Shown: positions 1 to 8,928, counted from the stretch's first letter. The stretch is DNA of 64,000 nt from Mesorhizobium sp. M1C.F.Ca.ET.210.01.1.1 (GCF_004791585.1 NZ_SRUU01000021.1:1-64000), one strand, 5' to 3'. Notes: generated by a model not told the origin, from the sequence alone. Numbers and translations: made by a program.

Positions 1-55
1 AGATCCCAGGCTCATCCACGGTTGTAACCGAAGGGGTTTCGGGCGACTTCGCCAA

Positions 56-87
56 GCCTCGAATCGGATGGCCGTCCGGTTCGAGGC
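56..87. other. Strong hairpin near left edge
   Basis: A 12-bp inverted repeat (arms 56-67 and 76-87, one G-T pair, 8-nt loop). No T-run follows, so it is not a clear intrinsic terminator. It may mark the end of a gene lying outside the window. I see no gene in the first 285 bases apart from this hairpin and the repeat at 205-260. Confidence 0.4.
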
Positions 88-204
88 TCAGTCGCTCTTC
101 TCGCACAAATCTCTGTTCGTGCAGATACAAGGGGTGTGGGAAGAAATGAGGCGTGTTAAAAGTGGAGCGGTTTTGATCGCTACCTCGTCAAGGCAGCGAT
201 CCAG

Positions 205-260
205 CACCCCTCATCCGACCGAGCTTCGCTCGGCCACCTTCTCCCACAAGGGGAGAAGGG
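205..260. repeat. Partial copy of palindromic repeat family A
   Basis: This matches the right half of the ~181-bp elements at 23335-23515 and 33547-33728: the CACCCCTCATCCG box, an inner hairpin GCTTCGC, and the CCTTCTCC / GGAGAAGG end pair. It lies just upstream of the TfoX-like gene. Such elements are common in Mesorhizobium intergenic DNA (established in general; the family name is not known to me). Confidence 0.7.
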
Positions 261-285
261 AGGGGCAAACCACGGAGGGCTGAGC

Positions 286-663
286 ATGGCGAAGTCAGTC
301 ACCCAAGCCGGCACCGACCCCATGGTCGAGCGCCTGCGCGCTGCCCTCGGCCGGCGCGCCTTCACCGAACAAAAGATGTTCGGCGGCACCTGCTTCATGC
401 TCAACGGCAACATGCTGATCGGCACCTCGAAGCGCGGGCTCCTGGTGCGTGTCGGCAAGGAAGGGCATGCGGCCGCAGCCGCGCGGCCGCATGCGCGGCC
501 GATGGAGATGGGCGGCCGCTCGATGGAAGGCTACGTGCATGTCGCGCCGGAAGGGACGGCAAGCGAGGCAGATCTCGCCGGCTGGCTCGACCGCGCGCTC
601 GCCTTCGTCGAAACTTTGCCGCCGAAGGTCAAGTCCGCCAAGGTCGCAAAGAAGCGCGCCTGA
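286..663 (+). CDS. TfoX N-terminal domain protein
   Basis: A 125-residue protein matching the TfoX/Sxy N-terminal domain family: a helical start, a FGGTCFMLNG-type beta hairpin near residue 33, and a GRSMEGYVHV segment near residue 82. A Lys/Ala-rich tail follows. In gammaproteobacteria Sxy/TfoX controls competence, but stand-alone N-domain proteins in rhizobia have no proven role, so only the fold is claimed. The ATG has a GGAGGG ribosome site 6-11 bases upstream. It is probably transcribed alone, or with the GFA gene 83 bases downstream. Confidence 0.8.
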   Translation: MAKSVTQAGTDPMVERLRAALGRRAFTEQKMFGGTCFMLNGNMLIGTSKRGLLVRVGKEGHAAAAARPHARPMEMGGRSMEGYVHVAPEGTASEADLAGWLDRALAFVETLPPKVKSAKVAKKRA

Positions 664-746
664 ACCGCCGACGCGGCGCATCCTGAACCGGATTCTGTCA
701 GCTTCGGTCGGCGGGACATCGCAAGCGCGAACTGCGGGAGGGAACG

Positions 747-1163
747 ATGGCACTCAATGGACATTGCATGTGCGGGGCCGTGACCTGGGCCTATTCTGGC
801 AAAGTCACACGCAACTTGGTCTGCCATTGCGCCGATTGCCAGCGCGCCACCTCCTCTCCCTTCACAGCCTTCGTGGGGATGAGGCCGAAGCAGTTGAGCT
901 GGACCGGCGAGATCAAGCACTATGAAAGCAGCCCGGACACGTTACGCGGGTTCTGCCCGTCCTGCGGCACGAGGCTCTATTTCCGCTCCGACAGATGGCC
1001 TGACGAGATTCACGTTCATGCCGCCACCATGACCAACCCGGACGACTACCAGCCCGATGCGCAGGTGCTCATGCGCTCACGCTTGAAATGGCTGGGCCGG
1101 CTGCCGTCGATTGCGGTCCATGACGGCTTTCAGCAAAAGCCGGCGGATCGCTCGGGCGCCTGA
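747..1163 (+). CDS. GFA/CENP-V family zinc protein
   Basis: A 138-residue GFA-fold protein (glutathione-dependent formaldehyde-activating enzyme family). Zinc ligands are visible as CMCG (residues 8-11), CHCADC (about 27-32) and CPSCG (about 71-75), the usual three Cys groups. Family members bind zinc through these cysteines; most bacterial paralogues have no demonstrated substrate. An in-frame ATG follows GGGAGGGAACG. The terminator at 1186-1216 lies just after the gene. Confidence 0.85.
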   Translation: MALNGHCMCGAVTWAYSGKVTRNLVCHCADCQRATSSPFTAFVGMRPKQLSWTGEIKHYESSPDTLRGFCPSCGTRLYFRSDRWPDEIHVHAATMTNPDDYQPDAQVLMRSRLKWLGRLPSIAVHDGFQQKPADRSGA

Positions 1164-1183
1164 CATCTTCCGGGCGGGCCAAC

Positions 1184-1216
1184 AAAAAAAGCCGGGCGCA
1201 AGGCCCGGCTTTTTCC
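1184..1216. terminator. Bidirectional intrinsic terminator
   Basis: A GC-rich stem (AGCCGGGC / GCCCGGCT around a short GCAAG loop) is flanked by seven A on the left and five T on the right. It can therefore end both the plus-strand GFA gene and the minus-strand outer-membrane gene that converge here. Confidence 0.9.
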
Positions 1217-1235
1217 GTGTCGTGGCTTGGACGAC

Positions 1236-1892
1236 TTAGAACTTCATACCGACGCCGAAGGTGACGCGGTTGTCCTTGGACTTGACGTTGCCGGTCGCAC
1301 CGAAGTCCTTGTCGCCGTAGTCGGTGTAGCGGTACTCGACACGGCCGAACACGTTGTCCGTGATCTTGATGTCGGTGCCGACACCGGCCGTCCAGCCGAG
1401 CATCGCCTTGCTTTCGTTGGTGCCGAGGACGTCATCCGTGATCTTCTGGTTCTTGGCGGCAAGACCGCCGGTGCCATAGAGCAGGATTTCCGGGGTCACC
1501 GAATAGCCGAGACGGGCACGCAGCGAGCCTTCGAGGCCGCCCTTGGCATGAATGCCGGCGCTGTCGCCCTTGACGCCGTTGTAGCCGAGATCGGCTTCAG
1601 CACCGTAGACGAAGTTCTCCTGCTGCCACTGGTAGCCGCCGAAGACGCCGCCGATGAAGCCCTTGGTTTTGACATTGACGCCCTGATCCCTGGCGTCGGC
1701 ATGGCCGCTGAAGCCGTAGCCGAGGCTGATACCGGCATAGGGGCCGGCCCAGGAAGCGACGGGGAGCTCGGCAACCGGAGCGGGGGCCGGCGGCTCTTCC
1801 GAAACGACGTCTGCGGCATAGGCGGTACCGCCGAGGGCGAAGAGCCCGAGCGCAACCGCCAGCGGCCGCGCAAACTTGAGATTGGCTTGCAT
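1236..1892 (-). CDS. Outer-membrane beta-barrel protein (Omp25/RopB-like)
   Basis: A 218-residue protein with a clear signal peptide (Lys-Arg n-region, hydrophobic core, TAYA-A cleavage near residue 26). A short Pro/Ala-rich linker follows. The mature part has amphipathic strands with aromatic girdle residues: WAGPYAGISLGYGF near 48, FIGGVFGGYQWQ near 80, and a terminal GVGMKF that ends in Phe, the usual BAM signal. This fits the Omp25/Omp31/RopB surface-protein family of Hyphomicrobiales. It is a structural barrel; porin activity is not shown. It is followed by the shared terminator at 1184-1216. Confidence 0.9.
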   Translation of the reverse strand: MQANLKFARPLAVALGLFALGGTAYAADVVSEEPPAPAPVAELPVASWAGPYAGISLGYGFSGHADARDQGVNVKTKGFIGGVFGGYQWQQENFVYGAEADLGYNGVKGDSAGIHAKGGLEGSLRARLGYSVTPEILLYGTGGLAAKNQKITDDVLGTNESKAMLGWTAGVGTDIKITDNVFGRVEYRYTDYGDKDFGATGNVKSKDNRVTFGVGMKF

Positions 1893-2305
1893 TGTTGTTT
1901 ACTCCTTAAGCCACAAGACACGAGGCTTTTTATGTTCATGAATGCCCCGGCCCGTCCGGGGGGATAAACGGGCCTGGCGTTCAACGGTTCCAAATGTCGT
2001 GCTGAAATGCGGCTGAAGCTAACCTGAACTTGGGTCATTCCCCGGCGCGAATGAGGCCGAAAGTTGACGTTGCATCTTCGCAACAGCGAATGTCAGCAGG
2101 CTGTTCATGTTGCGCTGCACACGGCTTGGTTCAAGGGGTCCGACGGCATATATTGCGTTATGAGACGCCCCGAATCCGGGCCGGCAAGCGTGCGTACGGG
2201 CCGCTTCGCCACATTCCTGCCCCAGGTGGAAATGGCATTTAACGCTTGGCCCCGTCATATTGTGCCGGCTTCCCGGAATCGTGAAGCCGATTGAGGATTG
2301 ACAAC
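1893..2305. other. Divergent intergenic region
   Basis: About 410 bases between the minus-strand barrel gene and the plus-strand SDR gene. It should hold both promoters. I see no convincing ORF, repeat or structured RNA in it. A GAGG ribosome site precedes the SDR start. Confidence 0.4.
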
Positions 2306-3070
2306 ATGAGACATGCCGCTGGCGTGGCGCTGGTGACGGGCGGAGCGAAAAGGATCGGCAAGGCGATCGTCGAGGATCTGGCCGCGCACGGTTTTGCCGT
2401 CGCCATCCACGCAAACCGTTCGGGCGCCGAGGCCGAGGCCTTGGCCGGCCGCATCAGGGGCGAGGGCGGCCGTGCCGCCGTGGTTGCCGCCGACCTCACC
2501 GACATGGACGCCGTAGGCGATCTGATCGGCCGATCCGAGGCCGCCCTCGGTCCGGTCACGCTGCTCGTCAACAACGCCTCTTTGTTCGTCGACGACCGCA
2601 TCGAGGACTTCGACTGGCAGGCCTGGGATCGCCACTTCGCCATCCATGTCAAGACGCCGGCGCTGCTTGCGCAGAACTTCGCCCGCGCGCTGCCGGAAAG
2701 CGCCGATGGGCTGATCGTCAACATCATCGACCAGCGTGTCTGGCGGCCGACGCCGCGCTATTTCTCCTATGCGCTGTCGAAGTCGGCGCTGTGGACGCAG
2801 ACCGTGATGCTGGCGCAGGCGCTCGGCCCGCGCATCCGCGTCAACGCCATCGGCCCCGGGCCGACGCTGAAGAACAAGCGCCAGGACGATGACGATTTCG
2901 GCAAGCAGGTCGAGGGCCTGATCCTGAAGCGCGGCCCGCAATTGCCGGAATTCGGCGCCACCATCCGCTATCTCTGGGAAGCGCGCTCCGTCACCGGCCA
3001 GATGATCGCGCTCGATGGCGGCCAGCATCTTGCGTGGCAGACGCCCGATGTGACAGGCATGGTGGAATGA
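2306..3070 (+). CDS. Short-chain dehydrogenase, pteridine-reductase-like
   Basis: A 254-residue Rossmann SDR with TGGAKRIG (11-18) for NADP(H), NNAS near 89-92, and YALSK (155-159) as the catalytic Tyr-Lys. The usual catalytic Ser position reads NIID, i.e. Asp near 142. PTR1/FolM pteridine reductases likewise carry Asp there and an AKR loop after TGG, so a dihydropteridine or dihydromonapterin reductase role is likely (inference). I chose ATG 2306, with GAGG 10 bases upstream, over the TTG at 2291. Its stop overlaps the uvrC start as ATGA, so the two are probably translationally coupled. Confidence 0.8.
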   Translation: MRHAAGVALVTGGAKRIGKAIVEDLAAHGFAVAIHANRSGAEAEALAGRIRGEGGRAAVVAADLTDMDAVGDLIGRSEAALGPVTLLVNNASLFVDDRIEDFDWQAWDRHFAIHVKTPALLAQNFARALPESADGLIVNIIDQRVWRPTPRYFSYALSKSALWTQTVMLAQALGPRIRVNAIGPGPTLKNKRQDDDDFGKQVEGLILKRGPQLPEFGATIRYLWEARSVTGQMIALDGGQHLAWQTPDVTGMVE

Positions 3071-5166
3071 GTCCCGCAGCCCGAAAACACAGCCGAAACG
3101 GCGCCGCCGACGATCTGCCGCCCGACGTCGACCCCGAGATCGACATCGAGGATGAGGCGGCGGAGGAGATCGTCGAGCCGGAGGCGGTTCCCGCGGGCCC
3201 CGACGTCGCCTTCACCGCGATCGACTGGACGCCGCATGCCGGCGATGCCGACGGCATGGTCGGCGCCGAGGTGATCCAGACTTTCGTCAAGCGGCTGCCC
3301 AACCAGCCGGGCGTCTACCGCATGATGAACGCTGCCGGCGACGTGCTCTATGTCGGCAAGGCGCGCAGCCTGAAGAAGCGCGTCACCAACTATGCGCAGG
3401 GGCGCTTCCACACCGCCCGCATCGGCCGCATGGTGCGCGAGACGGCGACGATGGAGTTCGTTGTCACCCGCACCGAGATCGAGGCGCTGCTGCTTGAGGC
3501 GAACCTCATCAAGCGGCTGCGCCCCCGCTTCAACGTGCTGATGCGGGACGACAAGTCGTTCCCCTACATCCTGCTCACCGGCGATCATGTCTCGCCCGGC
3601 ATCTACAAGCATCGCGGTGCACGCTCGCGAAAAGGTGACTATTTCGGTCCCTTCGCTTCGGCCGGCGCGGTCGGGCGCACCATCAATTCGCTGCAGCGCG
3701 CCTTCCTGCTCAGAAGTTGCACGGACTCCTTCTACGAGAACCGCACGCGGCCCTGCCTGCTCTACCAGATCAAGCGCTGCGCCGGCCCCTGCACCGGCGA
3801 GATCTCGCATCAGGGCTATGCAGAGCTGGTTGCCGAGGCGAAGGATTTCCTCTCCGGCCGCAGCCAGAAGGTGAAGACCGAGATTTCGGCCGCCATGCAG
3901 CAGGCCTCGGCAGAACTCGATTTCGAGCGCGCCGCCATCTATCGCGACCGGCTTGCGGCGCTTTCGCATGTGCAGGCGCATCAGGGCATCAACCCGCAGA
4001 CGGTCGAGGAGGCGGACGTCTTCGCCATCCACCAGGAAGGCGGCCAGACCTGCATCCAGGTCTTCTTCTTCCGCACCGGCCAGAACTGGGGCAACCGCGC
4101 CTATTTCCCCAAGGCCGATCCGGCGCTGGAGGGATCGGAAGTGCTGGGCTCGTTCCTGGCGCAGTTCTACGACGACAAGCTGCCGGCCCGCACGCTGCTT
4201 CTCTCCCAGACGGTGCAGGAGCAGGAACTGCTCGCCGAGGCGCTCTCGACTCGCGCCGGGCGCAAGGTCGCCATCTCCGTGCCGCAGCGCGGCGAGAAGA
4301 AGGATCTGACCGACCACGCACTGCAGAACGCGCGCGAGGCGCTCGGCCGCAGGCTGGCTGAAACCTCGACGCAGGCGCGGCTGCTCACGGGCTTCGCCGA
4401 GACCTTCGGCCTTGAAAAGCCGCCGGTGCGCATCGAGGTCTACGACAACTCGCACATCATGGGCACCAACGCGGTCGGCGCCATGGTCGTCGCAGGGCCG
4501 GAAGGTTTTGTGAAGAACCAGTACCGCAAGTTCAACATCCGCTCGACAGAGATCACCCCGGGCGACGATTTCGGCATGATGCGCGAGGTGATGGAGCGGC
4601 GCTTCTCGCGGCTGCTCAGGGAACACGGCGACGCCCAGCCCTCAGGTGAGGCGGGCGCGGAAGCCGACGATGATGCGGCCGAGGATCTTGTCGCCGGCAA
4701 CGGCAGCTTCCCGGCCTGGCCCGACGTCATCTTGATCGACGGCGGCCAGGGCCAGATGACGGCGGTGCGCAAGATCCTGTCCGATCTCGGCATCGAGGAT
4801 CGCGTTGTCGCCATCGGCATTGCCAAGGGCCAGGACCGCGACGCCGGGCGCGAGCGCTTCTTCGTCAAGGGTAGGGAAAGCTTCATGCTGCCGGTGCGCG
4901 ACCCGGTGCTCTATTTCGTCCAGCGCCTGCGCGACGAGGTGCACCGCTTCGCCATCGGCTCGCACCGTGCCCGCCGCAAGAAGGAGATGGTGAAAAGCCC
5001 GCTCGACGAGATCGCCGGCATTGGTCCCGGCCGCAAGCGGGCGCTGCTGCTTGCCTTCGGCACCGCCAAGGCGGTCAGCCGCGCCGCAGTCGAGGACCTG
5101 GTCAAGGTCGATGGCATTTCCGAGCACGTGGCGAAGCTGGTCTACAACCATTTTCATGACAGCTGA
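3067..5166 (+). CDS. uvrC: Excinuclease ABC subunit C
   Basis: A 699-residue UvrC. After an acidic extension of about 65 residues it shows the GIY-YIG nuclease (LPNQPGVYRM...LYVGKA, for the 3' cut), a UVR domain that contacts UvrB (ELDFERAAIYRDRL), the RNase H-like 5' nuclease (VYDNSHIMG and ILIDGGQGQM) and a C-terminal helix-hairpin-helix pair (IAGIGPGRKRALL, VDGISEHVAKL). It acts in nucleotide excision repair. The start is ATG 3067, which overlaps the SDR stop; an upstream GTG at 3034 is possible but less likely. An acidic insert (about residues 520-548) separates the nuclease motifs, as is common in rhizobial UvrC. Confidence 0.97.
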   Translation: MSPAARKHSRNGAADDLPPDVDPEIDIEDEAAEEIVEPEAVPAGPDVAFTAIDWTPHAGDADGMVGAEVIQTFVKRLPNQPGVYRMMNAAGDVLYVGKARSLKKRVTNYAQGRFHTARIGRMVRETATMEFVVTRTEIEALLLEANLIKRLRPRFNVLMRDDKSFPYILLTGDHVSPGIYKHRGARSRKGDYFGPFASAGAVGRTINSLQRAFLLRSCTDSFYENRTRPCLLYQIKRCAGPCTGEISHQGYAELVAEAKDFLSGRSQKVKTEISAAMQQASAELDFERAAIYRDRLAALSHVQAHQGINPQTVEEADVFAIHQEGGQTCIQVFFFRTGQNWGNRAYFPKADPALEGSEVLGSFLAQFYDDKLPARTLLLSQTVQEQELLAEALSTRAGRKVAISVPQRGEKKDLTDHALQNAREALGRRLAETSTQARLLTGFAETFGLEKPPVRIEVYDNSHIMGTNAVGAMVVAGPEGFVKNQYRKFNIRSTEITPGDDFGMMREVMERRFSRLLREHGDAQPSGEAGAEADDDAAEDLVAGNGSFPAWPDVILIDGGQGQMTAVRKILSDLGIEDRVVAIGIAKGQDRDAGRERFFVKGRESFMLPVRDPVLYFVQRLRDEVHRFAIGSHRARRKKEMVKSPLDEIAGIGPGRKRALLLAFGTAKAVSRAAVEDLVKVDGISEHVAKLVYNHFHDS

Positions 5167-5271
5167 CCATTCTTGCGCCTATTTTCAGGCGACCAATCGA
5201 ATCTCGCCTGTTGACCCCCCACATTGGCATCTGATTTGAGTACGCAGGCGGAGAAGAGTTCCCGATCAGAC

Positions 5272-5868
5272 ATGGCCCAGCGCGCTTTCAACCTGCCGAA
5301 TATCCTCACCTACGCCCGCATCATCGCGGTGCCGCTGGTGGTGCTGTGCTTTTTCCTCGAAGGCCATCTGAAGTCGTCGGACTTCGCCCGCTGGTCGGCG
5401 CTGGTCATTTTCCTGCTCGCCTCCATCACCGACTATTTCGACGGCTATTTCGCGCGCGCCTGGCAGCAGACCTCCAACATCGGCAAGATGCTGGACCCGA
5501 TCGCCGACAAGCTCCTGGTCGCCACCTGCCTGCTTTTGCTTGCAGCTGACACCGACCGCCATGCCGGCATCGCCGGCTGGTCGCTCTGGGCGGCGATCAT
5601 CATCCTGTGCCGCGAGATCCTGGTCTCGGGCTTGCGCGAATATCTGGCCGCGCTGAAAGTGTCGGTGCCGGTGACGCAGCTCGCCAAGTGGAAGACCACC
5701 ATCCAGATGGTCGCCATCGCCTTCCTGCTCGTCGGTCCGGCCGGCGACAAGATTTTCCCGTTGACCACCCAGATCGGCCTGGTGCTGCTGTGGATCGCGG
5801 CGCTGGTCACCCTCTACACCGGCTACGATTATTTCCGCGCCGGCCTGAAGCACATCATGGACGAGTGA
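5272..5868 (+). CDS. pgsA: CDP-diacylglycerol-glycerol-3-phosphate 3-phosphatidyltransferase
   Basis: A 198-residue membrane enzyme of the CDP-alcohol phosphotransferase family. The signature DxxDGxxARx8Gx3Dx3D is complete (DYFDGYFARA...GKMLDPIAD). It makes phosphatidylglycerol phosphate, the first committed step to phosphatidylglycerol and cardiolipin. N-terminal NLPNILTYARI is typical of PgsA. ATG 5272 was preferred; TTG starts at 5224 and 5236 are in frame and cannot be excluded. It lies between uvrC and moaD, an order common in alphaproteobacteria. A second family member lies at 50141-50698. Confidence 0.93.
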   Translation: MAQRAFNLPNILTYARIIAVPLVVLCFFLEGHLKSSDFARWSALVIFLLASITDYFDGYFARAWQQTSNIGKMLDPIADKLLVATCLLLLAADTDRHAGIAGWSLWAAIIILCREILVSGLREYLAALKVSVPVTQLAKWKTTIQMVAIAFLLVGPAGDKIFPLTTQIGLVLLWIAALVTLYTGYDYFRAGLKHIMDE

Positions 5869-5869
5869 G

Positions 5870-6127
5870 ATGTCGACCAAGCTCATCTATTTCGCCTGGG
5901 TGCGCGAGCGGATCGGCAAGCCGGAGGAAGATGTCGAGCTGCCGGCCGGCATCGAGACGGTCGCCGATCTGTTGCGCTGGCTGAAGTCGCGCGGCGAGGA
6001 ATACGAGAACGCGCTGCAATATCCGGACGTCATCCGCGTTGCCATCAACCAGGAACATGTCGGCCACCGCGAGAAGATCGCGGGCGCGCGCGAGATCGCG
6101 CTGTTTCCGCCGATGACCGGGGGCTGA
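5870..6127 (+). CDS. moaD: Molybdopterin synthase small subunit
   Basis: An 85-residue ubiquitin-fold protein ending in MTGG, the double-Gly tail that is thiocarboxylated by MoeB and delivers sulfur to precursor Z (cPMP). It starts 1 base after the pgsA stop and ends 1 base before moaE, so the three genes form one tight operon. Its partner MoaE follows. Confidence 0.96.
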   Translation: MSTKLIYFAWVRERIGKPEEDVELPAGIETVADLLRWLKSRGEEYENALQYPDVIRVAINQEHVGHREKIAGAREIALFPPMTGG

Positions 6128-6128
6128 G

Positions 6129-6608
6129 ATGGCGAGCACGATCGTGCCGGCCATCCGCGTCCAGCGCGAGGATTTCGACGTGGCCGCGGAGATCGCCGCC
6201 CTGACGAAGGGCCGGGCCGACATCGGCGCTGTGGTCACCTTCTCCGGGCTGTGCCGCGACGAGCAGGGCGCGCTGACGGCGCTCGAGCTCGAGCACTATC
6301 CCGGCATGGCCGAAGCCGAGATCGGCCGCATCGCCGCAGAAGCCATCGAGCGCTGGCCGCTGCAGGGGCTGACCGTCATCCATCGCCACGGCAAGATCGC
6401 GCCGGGCGAGAACATCGTGCTGGTGGTCGCTGCCTCCGCGCACCGGCAGGCGGCCTTCGAGGCGGCGGATTTCCTCATGGACTACCTGAAGTCGCGCGCG
6501 CCGTTCTGGAAGAAGGAGCACCGCGCCGACGGTTCCGAAGGCGGTTGGGTCGAGGCCAAGGAAGCCGATGACAAAGCGGCGGATCGCTGGAAGACGCCGG
6601 GCCGATAA
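6129..6608 (+). CDS. moaE: Molybdopterin synthase catalytic subunit
   Basis: A 159-residue MoaE. It carries the FSGLCRDE segment near residue 38, LELEHYPGMAEAEI near 54, the VIHRHGKI loop, and the C-terminal APFWKKE motif with the catalytic Lys pair. With MoaD it converts cPMP into molybdopterin. The product could serve molybdoenzymes such as the oxidoreductase at 33861-35966. Confidence 0.96.
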   Translation: MASTIVPAIRVQREDFDVAAEIAALTKGRADIGAVVTFSGLCRDEQGALTALELEHYPGMAEAEIGRIAAEAIERWPLQGLTVIHRHGKIAPGENIVLVVAASAHRQAAFEAADFLMDYLKSRAPFWKKEHRADGSEGGWVEAKEADDKAADRWKTPGR

Positions 6609-6687
6609 ACTTTGGCCGAGGCCATTGATTGACCGCAATCCTTCCCGACCTTGCAAACCGGTTTGATTTGCTTGGCGGAGCAGGGTC

Positions 6688-7452
6688 ATGCTGGACAGGA
6701 TTGCGGAGTTCTTCATCTTCGGCCTGGTGCCGCTGGTGGTCGGCGTGCTTGCCGTGCCGGAACTCTCAAGCGCCGCCGAAAAGAAGCTGACAGGCGAGGC
6801 GACCTATCGCGAGCGCATCGCGCTGCCGCCCGACGCCGTGCTTTCGGTCGAGCTCGCCGACGTCTCGCTGGCCGACGCGCCGGCGACGATCATCGGCCAG
6901 CGCAAGATCGTGCCGGCAGGCCAGGTACCGATCAAGTTCGAGATCGCCTTCGATCCCACGGCGGTCAAGCCCGGCAGGACCTATGCGCTGCAGGCCCGCA
7001 TCACCGTCGACGACCGGCTGCTTTTCGTCACCGATACCCGCCATCAGGTCGATCCGCTGGACGGCAAACCGCAGACCCTCGTGCTGAAGATGGCCGCGCC
7101 CGCCACCGAACCGGCTACGGCGCTCTACGGCCAGATCTGGCTCATAGAATATATCGACGGCATCGGCGCGATCGCCGAGCCGCAGGCCACGTTCCGCGTC
7201 AGCGAAGCCGGCAAGGCGAGCGGCAAGGGCCCGTGCAACAGCTATTTCGCCACCGCCACAGTGGAAGGCCAAAGCATCGCCATCGGCGACATCGGTTCGA
7301 CCCGCATGGCCTGCGCGCCGGATGTGATGGCTGAGGAGCAGGCGCTGTTCAACGCGCTAACCAGGGCGGCATCCTACCGGATCGACGCCGGTAAACTCAC
7401 CATCGCCGACAAGGACGGCCGCGACATCCTGCGCTTCAACGCCGCGAGCTGA
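6688..7452 (+). CDS. YbaY-like/META-domain exported protein
   Basis: A 254-residue protein with an N-terminal hydrophobic segment (8-30) that looks like a signal anchor or a signal peptide ending near SSAAE. The first half (about 35-135) matches the YbaY/type III pilotin-like beta domain (LPPDAVLSVELADVS, KFEIAFD). The second half (about 145-250) matches a META/HslJ domain (GPCNSYFA, ACAPDVMAEEQALFNAL). HslJ-type domains are linked to heat-shock and antibiotic stress, but the role here is unknown. It follows moaE by 79 bases. Confidence 0.75.
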   Translation: MLDRIAEFFIFGLVPLVVGVLAVPELSSAAEKKLTGEATYRERIALPPDAVLSVELADVSLADAPATIIGQRKIVPAGQVPIKFEIAFDPTAVKPGRTYALQARITVDDRLLFVTDTRHQVDPLDGKPQTLVLKMAAPATEPATALYGQIWLIEYIDGIGAIAEPQATFRVSEAGKASGKGPCNSYFATATVEGQSIAIGDIGSTRMACAPDVMAEEQALFNALTRAASYRIDAGKLTIADKDGRDILRFNAAS

Positions 7453-7644
7453 ATCCCAACGGACCTGTTGAGACGTCCGCGCGAAGGATCGTCGCACGGC
7501 ATCTCGCGTCGACGGCGGGAATAATCCGCACTGCAGAGACGTTGACTTTCCCATATGGCGGGCAGGCAAAAGGGACGATGTCCCATCACTGAAGCCGCCA
7601 GACCGAATGCGCGGCTCGATCTGGCACCCCAAAGGAGACCAGAT

Positions 7645-7914
7645 ATGAAAAACCACGCGCTCATTCTTGCTGCCACGGGTGTATCTATGCTTGCCTTCGC
7701 CGGCTTTGCCAAAGCGGACGACCATCTGTTCAATGCCACCCAGCACGGCCTCAGCCTTGACAGCCAGCCCTTCCAGACCAACAAGGCCGGCCACGGTGGC
7801 GACCTCGCGCCCGGGCAGGGCAGCCCGTTCACAGGCGAGGAGACCAAGACGCCAGCCACCGACAACGAAACGGCTAACGATCATGCGAATGTGAAGGACC
7901 GCCAGCCGAAGTGA
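7645..7914 (+). CDS. Small secreted protein, unknown function
   Basis: An 89-residue protein: a signal peptide with cleavage near AKA-DD (about 24), then a polar, low-complexity mature part rich in Gly, Asp, Thr and Asn (GHGGDLAPGQGSPF). The start is ATG 7645 with AAAGGAGA upstream, and it ends at the terminator 7921-7946. Its layout recalls the DUF680 proteins at 46-47 kb (signal peptide plus short polar tail), but I cannot align it with confidence. Confidence 0.7.
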   Translation: MKNHALILAATGVSMLAFAGFAKADDHLFNATQHGLSLDSQPFQTNKAGHGGDLAPGQGSPFTGEETKTPATDNETANDHANVKDRQPK

Positions 7915-7920
7915 CCTTGA

Positions 7921-7946
7921 AGCCCGCCGTGGAGGGCGGCGGGTTT
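7921..7946 (+). terminator. Intrinsic terminator
   Basis: The CCCGCCG / CGGCGGG stem with a short loop followed by TTTT lies 6 bases after the small secreted-protein gene. Confidence 0.85.
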
Positions 7947-7976
7947 TCTGGCCGCAGAGCGGGTCGCGGTTGGCAG

Positions 7977-8828
7977 CTAGCGGGGAAGAGTTCCGGGCAT
8001 CGAACAGTCGAACGCCGGGGCGCTTGGCTGTGCATAGGAAACGAGTCTGGGTCGCGTGGACAGGCCGGCGATTTCTAGAAGCAGCTTTCGCCGGATCGCC
8101 ACCTCGAACAAAGCGAGGTGGTCAATTCCGATCACAAATGCGTCCGGCCCGCCAATGACGCAATGCTCATAGTACAAGGAAAGATACTGTCGGCCAAAGG
8201 ACTGAAAGCCGTTGGAGACACTATGCGCGAGCGATACCGGCAGGCCGTTGATGGTGATCCCCGAGCTTGTCAGCATGTCACGTACGGGTCCGACCGGCGG
8301 GCCGGCATTGTTCGGGCCATCGCCGGATATGTCGATCACCCGGCGCTCACCCGACGCCAGGCTGTTCGCCAACAAGCCAGCCGCCGCCAGCAATCCGCCG
8401 GAAATGGATGTGCCGGCCTCCGCCATGATTGGCTTCGTGGCGAGCGCGTCAGCGAAGCGCTTCGCATCCTCGGCGCTGCCAACAATAGTCCACGGCAAGA
8501 CGATATGTTGATGCCCCGGCCCAGCCCACTCGAGATAAGACACCGCTATCGCGCCGCGCGCGCCCGATCCTATTGCCCGCGCGAGGTCCGGATGGCGGAA
8601 GGCACTTACGTAGCCGTCGCGCTGGACCTTTTGCTCGGCGAGACTCATCGAGGAAGACACGTCGACGGCGAGGATCAGTTCGAGGTCGACTCCGGGCTTT
8701 CGCAGATCGCCTGCCACTATCGGAGAACAGGGGTTGCCGGCAAGAAGCGCTAGTGTCAGAAGACATGATCCCGCGGGCCCCCGTCTCATACGCGGGGCGG
8801 TTGCATGTTTCTCAAGCAATGCCGCCAT
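7977..8828 (-). CDS. DUF1194 von Willebrand A-like exported protein
   Basis: A protein of about 283 residues with an N-terminal hydrophobic stretch (CLLTLALLAG) and a VWA-like domain. The MIDAS motif DVSSSMS is followed by the DISGDGPNN segment and a GTSISGG Thr. This matches DUF1194, a family common in Rhizobiales. It probably binds a divalent metal and works in the periplasm; no function is established. Start choice is uncertain: ATG 8828 has GGAGG 10 bases upstream, while ATG 8789 would give a more typical signal peptide. Confidence 0.78.
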   Translation of the reverse strand: MAALLEKHATAPRMRRGPAGSCLLTLALLAGNPCSPIVAGDLRKPGVDLELILAVDVSSSMSLAEQKVQRDGYVSAFRHPDLARAIGSGARGAIAVSYLEWAGPGHQHIVLPWTIVGSAEDAKRFADALATKPIMAEAGTSISGGLLAAAGLLANSLASGERRVIDISGDGPNNAGPPVGPVRDMLTSSGITINGLPVSLAHSVSNGFQSFGRQYLSLYYEHCVIGGPDAFVIGIDHLALFEVAIRRKLLLEIAGLSTRPRLVSYAQPSAPAFDCSMPGTLPR

Positions 8829-8900
8829 CCGGCCCAAGCCTCCGGCACCTTCACTGACCTCGGCAATTGAGCAGAAATGTGCGCTTGCAGGCGGTTGCGC

Positions 8901-8922
8901 GCTTCACCCGAACGGGTGAAGC
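8901..8922 (-). terminator. Hairpin after the LuxR-type gene
   Basis: A perfect 10-bp inverted repeat with AA between the arms lies just after the stop of the minus-strand LuxR-type gene. No T-run follows, so a terminator function is only likely. Confidence 0.45.
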
Positions 8923-8928
8923 TGCCAA

